In this document: positions 7,297 through 10,326 of the stretch, piece by piece | How the letters are laid out: each line of letters opens with the position of its first letter | Numbering within the stretch: position 1 is the stretch's first letter | Source: Candidatus Latescibacterota bacterium | Lineage (GTDB): Bacteria; Latescibacterota; UBA2968; GCA-2709665 | Assembly (NCBI GenBank): GCA_030746455.1 | Contig: JASLMQ010000924.1 | Location: 1 to 10,326, forward strand | Reading direction: 5' to 3' | Length of the DNA: 10,326 nt | Translations under genes and position numbers: made by a program | Notes under the pieces: model-generated | The model's database searches: none | Told to the model about the DNA's origin: nothing | What the model saw: only the letters and a program-made list of their open reading frames with translations

Positions 7297-9024
7297 ATGG
7301 GCACCGATAGAGAAGCAGGAAGGCTTGAAGGATGGCGGTCGAAGGCCGGCACGGTCTTCGAAACCGAGAAGCAGCCCGTGGTGGGATCACGCGGCGCCGT
7401 GGCCACCAACAACCCGATCGGCTCGGCCGCCGGCCTGGAGATGCTGGCGCTGGGGGGAAACGCGATCGACGCCGCGATTGCCGCCCTCTTCGCCCTCAAC
7501 GTGGTCGAGCCCCAGATGGTGGGGGTTTTCGGGGCGGGCTGGATGAACATCCGGCTGCCCGACGGGACGGCCATCGTCCTGGACAACTACGCCCAGGCGC
7601 CGGCGGCAGCGGGACCCGACCTGTTCAGGCCCATCTCCGACACATGGCCGGACTACATGCAGACGGAGGGCCATGCCAACCGCGTCGGTTATCTCGCGGC
7701 TGGCGTGCCCGGGGCGCTCAAGGGGTGGGCGGAAGCCATCGAATCGTGGGGACGGCTGGATCTCGAGACGGTCCTCCAGCCGGCGATCCGTCATGCGGAG
7801 CGCGGCTTCCGCCCCTCCCGGTATCTTCTCGACATGATCGTGAACGCCCGGGAGCAATTCGCCCGCTTCCCGGGCACGGCGTCTGTCTTTCTTCCCGGCG
7901 GCGAGCCCCCCGCGGAGGGGGATCTCCTCGTCCAAGGCGACCTCGCCGAATCTCTGCGGGTCCTCGCGCGCGACGGCCCCGACGCGATCTATGGCGGCTC
8001 CCTCGGACAGGTCATCGCAGACGACGTCGCGAAGAACGGGGGCCTGATCACGTTGGAGGACCTCAGGTCGTACCGCACCTTCCCGCGAGACCCGCTCGTT
8101 GGCACGTACCGGGGATATGAGCTCACCGTGCCTCCCCCACCCTCCGCCGGCGGCCTGCACATCCTGCAGATCCTGGGACTGCTGGAGGGATTCGACCTCG
8201 CTGCCCTCGGGTTCGGTACGGCCGACGCGGTTCATCTGCTCGCCGAGTGCTTCAAGATCGCCTTCGCGGATCGGTCCGAGCACCTGGGCGATCCGGCCCA
8301 GACCGTTGTGCCGGTCGACTGGCTCCTTTCGGCAGACTACGCCGGGGAGAGGCGCGCGCAGATCGCCTTGGACCGAGCGACCTCGCCCGATCCGGGGATT
8401 CCTCCCTCTGTGGAGTCGGCTTCAACGACCCACGTCACCGCGGCCGATGCCGAGGGTCATATCGCGTGCATGACCCAGACCATCAACGAGGGATTCGGCG
8501 CGAAGGTCATCGTCCCGGGAACGGGTATCTTCCTCAACAACACCATGGCCCTCTTCGATCCCCATCCTGGCCACGCCAACTCGGTGGGTCCCTGCCTCCG
8601 GATGATCAGCAGTATGTCCCCCACGATCCTCTGCAGAGACGGGCGCCCCTACGTGGCCCTCGGCACTCCAGGCGGCGTGCGCATCTTCCCCAGTGTGGCT
8701 CAGGCCATCGTCAACATCGTCGATCACGGCATGACGCTCCAGGAGGCGGTCGAAGCGCCAAGGGTGTGGACCCAGGGCCAGGAGCTGGAAGTCGAGTCCA
8801 CGGTTCCCGAATCGATGCGCCAAGAGCTCGCAGGCCGCGGCCACACCGTGAAGGAGGTCCGGGCGGTTGCCGGGGGCATGAACGGTGTGATGTTCGACCA
8901 GGACACGAACACCCTTACGGGCGCGGCCTGCTGGCGCGCGGACGGTGGCCCATCGGCCCTCAGCGGCGGATCGGCGCGCCCGGGCACACGGTTCCGTCCT
9001 ACGGTTGAGCGGGGCGGTTCGTAG
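7297..9024 (+). CDS. Gamma-glutamyltransferase-family Ntn hydrolase, probably not gamma-glutamyl specific
   Basis: The 575-residue proenzyme matches the family in length and order. The large-subunit core begins near RGAVATNNPIGSAAG (32-46) with ALGGNAIDAA at 51-60. The small subunit would start at Thr377 in ESASTTHVTAAD (373-384), where self-cleavage normally exposes the catalytic Thr. Asn397 (TIN), the oxyanion pair Ser438-Ser439 (ISSMSPT) and GTPGGVRI are kept. The residues that read a gamma-glutamyl group in E. coli GGT are not: Arg114 aligns with Tyr98 (DNYAQAP in place of DFREMAP), Gln430 with Thr416 and Asp433 with Leu419. The lid segment between the FLNN and SSM motifs is about 10 residues shorter. 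An amidase on another substrate is therefore likely; the oxamate hydrolase HpxW shows the fold can do this. No signal peptide is seen, so it is probably cytoplasmic. The ATG at 7297 has a weak ribosome-binding site, and the first ~20 residues are not family-like, so the start is uncertain. Confidence 0.88.
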   Translation: MGTDREAGRLEGWRSKAGTVFETEKQPVVGSRGAVATNNPIGSAAGLEMLALGGNAIDAAIAALFALNVVEPQMVGVFGAGWMNIRLPDGTAIVLDNYAQAPAAAGPDLFRPISDTWPDYMQTEGHANRVGYLAAGVPGALKGWAEAIESWGRLDLETVLQPAIRHAERGFRPSRYLLDMIVNAREQFARFPGTASVFLPGGEPPAEGDLLVQGDLAESLRVLARDGPDAIYGGSLGQVIADDVAKNGGLITLEDLRSYRTFPRDPLVGTYRGYELTVPPPPSAGGLHILQILGLLEGFDLAALGFGTADAVHLLAECFKIAFADRSEHLGDPAQTVVPVDWLLSADYAGERRAQIALDRATSPDPGIPPSVESASTTHVTAADAEGHIACMTQTINEGFGAKVIVPGTGIFLNNTMALFDPHPGHANSVGPCLRMISSMSPTILCRDGRPYVALGTPGGVRIFPSVAQAIVNIVDHGMTLQEAVEAPRVWTQGQELEVESTVPESMRQELAGRGHTVKEVRAVAGGMNGVMFDQDTNTLTGAACWRADGGPSALSGGSARPGTRFRPTVERGGS

Positions 9025-9090
9025 GGTCGGACCCGTGTGCCTGGCCTCCGAAGCCCTGATGTAGGAGGGGCCGCCCTTGCGCTGCCCTCG
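9022..9090. repeat. Possible conserved non-coding element after the Ntn hydrolase gene
   Basis: Just past the stop codon lies the palindrome GGGTC-G-GACCC (9024-9034), followed by GGCCTCC (9045-9051), which can pair imperfectly with GGAGGGGCC (9064-9072) across a short loop. Read on the minus strand, 9074-9024 contains LLHQGFGGQAHGSDP in one frame and SYIRASEARHTGP in another. From memory, near-identical strings recur in many spurious predicted proteins from unrelated metagenomic genomes, which suggests a widespread intergenic DNA element and not a gene. That recollection could not be verified here. Only one copy was seen in this window. Confidence 0.35.
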
Positions 9091-9144
9091 CGTCAAAATC
9101 CCAGCAGATCTGCACAACCAACACCTTTGCACCGGATTGCAGCC

Positions 9145-9966
9145 TTGAGAATCGCGTCACTTCAACCCCCGTATCCCGCGACGGCCACGCCCGATGCGGC
9201 CCGGGCCTGCCTGGACTGGATGGACGGCAGGCTGTCATCGCTCGAACCGGATACGACCGACTTCGTCCTCCTGCCCGAATATACGAACACCCCGGGCCTG
9301 GAGGATCGGCGGGAGATCCGGCACTTCGCCCGAGGTCCCGGGGCCGAGTTCCTTCAGCGTGTGGCGTCACACGCCGGACGTCTCAAGAGCCGAATCGCGC
9401 TGGCTGCGCTGGTGGAGACCCCGTCAGGGTGGGTGAATCGCGGGCTGGTGTTCGATGCGGGAGGCAAGGAGGATTGCTGCTATGACAAGATCCACCTGAC
9501 CGACGTCGAGCTCGACGCGCTAGGAATCACAGCAGGCACACGACCTTCGGTCTTCGAGTGCGACGGCATTCGACTGGCCTTCGCCATCTGCTTCGACGTC
9601 TACTTCCCCGAGTACTTCTCGGCACTGGCCCGCCAGAAAGTCGACCTGGTCCTCTGCCCCAGCTACCAGCGGTCGGAGACCGCAGAGCGTATCCGTCTGA
9701 CCTGTCGGTGCAGGGCCCTGGATACCGGCACCTACCTGATCCGGAGCAGCTACGCGGTGGGGCGCTCCGACGTAGCCGGTCGCTCACTCGTGGCCTCGCC
9801 CGAGGGGGACCTGATGGCCGACGCGGGATCACAGCCCGGCGTGATCAAGACAGAGATCGACCCCGCGCGCAAGTTCGTCAAGCCCGCGTCTCACGGGCAA
9901 CCGGATGTCGAGCACGGAGAGCTGATCGACCGACACCGCAAGCCCGAATGCTACGGGAAGTTGTGA
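9145..9966 (+). CDS. Nitrilase-superfamily carbon-nitrogen hydrolase
   Basis: From the TTG at 9145 the product is 273 residues, normal for the family, and begins with LRIASLQPPYP, matching the first beta strand of these enzymes. The catalytic triad is visible: Glu45 (LLPEYTN), Lys115 (YDKIHLT) and Cys149 (AICFDVYFPEY). The later LCPSYQRSETAERIRL and ARALD-like RCRALDTGTYLIRSS segments also fit. Members hydrolyse amides, carbamoyl amines or nitriles through a cysteine thioester. The FDVYFPE elbow favours an amidase/carbamoylase-type member over a true nitrilase, and the substrate is unknown. The frame stays open to a GTG at 9037, but the extra 36 residues are unlike the family and overlap the putative non-coding element, so the later start is preferred. 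It has only a weak ribosome-binding site (GGA at 9134-9136). It follows the Ntn hydrolase in the probable operon, giving two amide hydrolases side by side. Confidence 0.87.
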   Translation: MRIASLQPPYPATATPDAARACLDWMDGRLSSLEPDTTDFVLLPEYTNTPGLEDRREIRHFARGPGAEFLQRVASHAGRLKSRIALAALVETPSGWVNRGLVFDAGGKEDCCYDKIHLTDVELDALGITAGTRPSVFECDGIRLAFAICFDVYFPEYFSALARQKVDLVLCPSYQRSETAERIRLTCRCRALDTGTYLIRSSYAVGRSDVAGRSLVASPEGDLMADAGSQPGVIKTEIDPARKFVKPASHGQPDVEHGELIDRHRKPECYGKL

Positions 9967-10031
9967 GGCGGTCAGGGCCAAGCCGGCGTTGCACGCCACG
10001 GGACATGCCACCCAACCCCGAGTGGGCCTCA

Positions 10032-10326
10032 ATGAATCCCATCAGCCCGATTCAGGTCCGTCCGGACATCCGGTACTTCGTCGATCCGAACGGCCAGCCG
10101 GTCTTCTGGCTTGGAGACACCCAGTGGGAGCTGTTCAGACTGTTCACCGTCGACGAAGCCATGCATATTCTCGAAGACCGGCGGACCAAGGGGTTCAGCG
10201 TCATCCTCATCATGCTCACGGGCGTATCGGGGGACGGGAAGGCTCCCTACCCCAACCTGGAGGACGAGACACCGTGGGTCGATGACAACCCGGGAGAACC
10301 CAACGAGAAGTACTTTCAGCACGTCG
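10032..10326 (+). CDS. DUF4038 / apiosidase-like (GH140-related) protein, N-terminal part only
   Basis: The frame runs open from the ATG at 10032 to the right edge, giving the first 98 codons. RYFVDPNGQPVFWLGDTQWE at about 14-33, followed by LFTVDEAMHILEDRRTKGF (37-55) and VILIML, matches the start of the DUF4038 domain, whose characterised relatives include GH140 apiosidases acting on pectic rhamnogalacturonan II. Catalytic residues lie beyond the edge, so activity cannot be judged. No signal peptide is seen. An in-frame ATG at 10005 adds nine residues. A GTG at 9963 would overlap the nitrilase stop codon by four bases, but its extra residues are not domain-like. No start has a strong ribosome-binding site. 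The gene lies 65 bases after the nitrilase gene on the same strand and extends the glycan-degradation theme. Confidence 0.8.
   Translation, partial: MNPISPIQVRPDIRYFVDPNGQPVFWLGDTQWELFRLFTVDEAMHILEDRRTKGFSVILIMLTGVSGDGKAPYPNLEDETPWVDDNPGEPNEKYFQHV

Noticed and set aside
6633..8283. Long minus-strand open frames (298 and 317 codons) opposite the isomerase and Ntn hydrolase genes
   Set aside because: They are shadows caused by GC-rich third codon positions; the plus-strand products have complete family motifs and these do not.

Overview
The window is GC-rich, densely coded bacterial DNA holding nine genes. Two are cut by the window edges: a PQQ-type beta-propeller protein at the left and a DUF4038/apiosidase-like protein at the right. 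No rRNA, tRNA, CRISPR array, transposase or phage gene was recognised. The mix (exported PQQ-repeat propeller, RraA-like protein, RhamD-like enolase-superfamily dehydratase, GH95 glycosidase, xylose-isomerase-like TIM barrel, DUF4038) resembles carbohydrate-scavenging gene neighbourhoods of uncultured environmental bacteria such as Latescibacterota, Poribacteria or Planctomycetota. That placement is an inference from gene content and base composition only.

Layout. (1) 1-996, minus: exported PQQ-like beta-propeller, C-terminus missing. (2) 997-1233: divergent control region with a promoter-like pair on each strand and a perfect 8-bp inverted repeat at the expected transcription start of the propeller gene. 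(3) 1234-2022 and 2084-2770, plus: RraA-like aldolase-family protein, then a class I methyltransferase carrying the DxxY motif of protein-lysine methyltransferases. (4) 2795-3991, minus: RhamD-like acid-sugar dehydratase, tail to tail with the methyltransferase. (5) 3992-4144: second divergent intergenic region. (6) 4145 to the right edge, plus: a probable operon of GH95 glycoside hydrolase, sugar isomerase/epimerase-like TIM barrel, gamma-glutamyltransferase-family Ntn hydrolase, nitrilase-superfamily amidohydrolase and DUF4038 protein.

How they may work together (inference). The GH95 enzyme has no signal peptide and would free L-fucose or a related sugar from imported oligosaccharides. The dehydratase would convert a 6-deoxyhexonate-like acid to a 2-keto-3-deoxy acid, and the RraA-like protein could cleave a 2-oxo acid to pyruvate. 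The sugar dehydrogenase/lactonase expected between glycosidase and dehydratase, and a transporter, are not in the window. The two amide hydrolases suggest that the substrate, or a second nutrient, carries an amide.

Most notable points: the gamma-glutamyltransferase homologue keeps its catalytic threonine but lacks the residues that recognise gamma-glutamyl substrates and has a short lid loop, so it probably acts on another amide; the GH95 enzyme has Asp in place of the first catalytic-site Asn; and the spacer before the nitrilase gene may contain a conserved non-coding element.
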